Shown here one piece after another: positions 63,015-64,000 of a DNA stretch of 64,000 bases. The stretch covers positions 5,642,001 to 5,706,000 of the forward strand of contig NZ_CP012201.1 of assembly GCF_001191005.1 (NCBI RefSeq). The letters run 5' to 3'. Both the position numbers and the translations under genes were made by a program. The notes beneath the pieces are model-generated. The model saw only the letters and a list, made by a program, of their open reading frames with translations. It was not told where the DNA came from and searched no databases. Each line of letters opens with the position of its first letter. The first letter of the stretch is position 1. Origin of the DNA: Massilia sp. NR 4-1. GTDB lineage: Bacteria; Pseudomonadota; Gammaproteobacteria; Burkholderiales; Burkholderiaceae_D.

Positions 63015-64000
63015 ATGGATGTCTATGCCCCTCAAACGTGGTTGCCGCATGAACGGCCGATGCTGCCGGGTTCCCCGTCCACGCCCCATCATTCGGCGGC
63101 GCGGCGTTTAGCGTATCTGCTGGTCGGCTTCATCGTCGCGCTGACGGGCGGCTTGGGCAACGCGCTGGTGGCCGTCAACTTGCCTTATCTGCAAGGCGCG
63201 CTAGGCGTCTACCCCTTCGAGATCCAGTGGCTGCCGGCCGTCTATGTGATGGCGAATGTGTCCATGAATCTGCTGCTGGTGAAGTTCCGCCAGCAGTATG
63301 GCCTGCGCCTGTTCACCGAATTATTCCTGCTGCTGTACGTGGTCGCCACGCTGGCCCACCTGTTCGTGCACGGCCTGGCCTCGGCGATCGCGGTGCGCGC
63401 GGCGCACGGCATGTCCGGCGCGGCGCTGACGGTGCTGGGCTTGTACTACGTGCTGCAAGCCTTCCCCAAGGAGCACCGGCTGAAGGGCGTGGTGATCGGC
63501 GTCGGCTTTGCGCAACTGGCCTTGCCGCTGGCACGCCTGTTTTCCACCGACCTGCTGGAGATCGGCGAATGGCGCGGTCTCTACTTCTTCGAGCTGGGCA
63601 TGGCCCTGCTGTCCCTGGGCTGCGTGCTTTTGCTGAAATTGCCGCCGGGCGATCGCGTCAAGGCTTTCGAGAAGCTGGATTTCCTGACCTTCGCGCTGTT
63701 TGCGCCGGGCGTGGCCCTGCTGTGCGCCGTGCTCGCGCTGGGCCGCACGGTATGGTGGCTGGAAGCGCCCTGGCTGGGGTATTGCCTGGCCGCGTCCATC
63801 GTGCTGGTGAGCGGCGCCCTGCTGGTCGAGCACAATCGCGCGCGGCCGCTGCTGAATACGCGCTGGCTGGCGACGTCCACCATTGCGCGGCTGGCGCTGG
63901 CCGTGGTGCTGATCCGCATCGTGCAGTCCGAAGCCAGCGGCACGGTGGGCTTCCTGCAGGCGCTGGGCTTGAACAACGATCAGATGCAGGTGCTGTGGCT
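63015..64000 (+). CDS. MFS transporter (DHA2/EmrB-like), truncated by window end
   Basis: 328 codons are visible from ATG at 63015 and the frame is still open at 64000. After a hydrophilic N-terminus of about 35 residues there is a series of membrane helices: LLVGFIVALTGGLGNALVAV, then NLPYLQGALGVYPFEIQWLPAVYVMANV, which matches the first-loop region of 14-helix drug:H+ antiporters (the usual W-x-x-x-x-Y pattern). The remaining helices continue to the edge (LIRIVQSEASGTVGFLQALGL). Members export drugs, fatty acids or dyes, often with an EmrA-type partner, which is not visible. Confidence 0.82.
   Translation, partial: MDVYAPQTWLPHERPMLPGSPSTPHHSAARRLAYLLVGFIVALTGGLGNALVAVNLPYLQGALGVYPFEIQWLPAVYVMANVSMNLLLVKFRQQYGLRLFTELFLLLYVVATLAHLFVHGLASAIAVRAAHGMSGAALTVLGLYYVLQAFPKEHRLKGVVIGVGFAQLALPLARLFSTDLLEIGEWRGLYFFELGMALLSLGCVLLLKLPPGDRVKAFEKLDFLTFALFAPGVALLCAVLALGRTVWWLEAPWLGYCLAASIVLVSGALLVEHNRARPLLNTRWLATSTIARLALAVVLIRIVQSEASGTVGFLQALGLNNDQMQVLW

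Noticed and set aside
62987..63118. Short plus-strand open frame starting ATGAGTCATAAG overlapping the MFS gene start
   Set aside because: It is out of frame with the transporter, Arg/Cys-rich and without family features; the transporter ATG at 63015 opens a clear membrane protein.

Overview
The window is a G+C-rich chromosomal segment that looks like a betaproteobacterium of the Oxalobacteraceae (Massilia/Duganella/Janthinobacterium-like). The evidence is the gene order yebC-purD-hemF-nadD-rsfS-rlmH-maf-rng, a GTG-started nadD and rlmH, DUF4214/RTX proteins with a type I exporter, and several chemotaxis and c-di-GMP proteins. This placement is inference; no 16S rRNA gene is present.

Layout. 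1-1037 (-): the two ABC-2 polysaccharide export genes (ATPase cut by the window edge). 1161-5480 (-): a Crp-type regulator, a VanZ-like protein, a TPR/beta-barrel outer-membrane protein and a CHASE2 adenylate cyclase, apparently one transcription unit. 5685-15461 (+): a secreted FecR-domain protein, a 1042-aa DUF4214/RTX surface-layer-like protein, its type I secretion operon (ABC, HlyD, TolC) and a small DUF6447-like gene. 15535-27891: trhO, dnaE, then envelope glycosylation genes (GT9, GT2, O-antigen ligase, waaF), small conserved genes, an orphan LuxR regulator and a Cache-GGDEF diguanylate cyclase. 27999-29813: a CHASE3 chemoreceptor. 29823-30712: a frameshifted metalloprotease. 30778-37779 (-): the housekeeping block rng to yebC. 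37873-41459: a second DUF4214/RTX protein divergent from a PhoD-type phosphatase with large insertions. 41549-44023 (+): DMT transporter, mgsA, quinone oxidoreductase and a 42-aa membrane ORF. 44141-44968 (-): a DUF2000-like protein and a thioredoxin-like ferredoxin. 45056-48186 (-): three different non-haem-iron oxygenase-type genes in a row, followed by an AT-rich gap. 48897-53409: DUF4136 lipoprotein, pepN, fbp. 53493: tRNA-Thr(CGT). 53924-64000: SF1 helicase, second chemoreceptor, a Liv-type binding protein, a Gln/Ala-rich protein, a DUF883-like protein and a truncated MFS transporter.

Two systems stand out. (1) A compact cAMP circuit: the adenylate cyclase and a Crp-type regulator, whose recognition helix carries the CRP residues R-E-x3-R, lie in one unit. 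Three perfect TGTGA-N6-TCACA boxes (5620, 7198, 10563) sit at class II-like spacing before the fecR, surface-layer and type I secretion promoters. The sequence therefore suggests cAMP-controlled export of a surface layer. (2) A putative operon of a membrane desaturase, a PhyH-type Fe/2-oxoglutarate dioxygenase and a haem-oxygenase-fold-like diiron protein, with no scaffold-building enzyme beside it. It is a candidate undescribed small-molecule or lipid-modification pathway.
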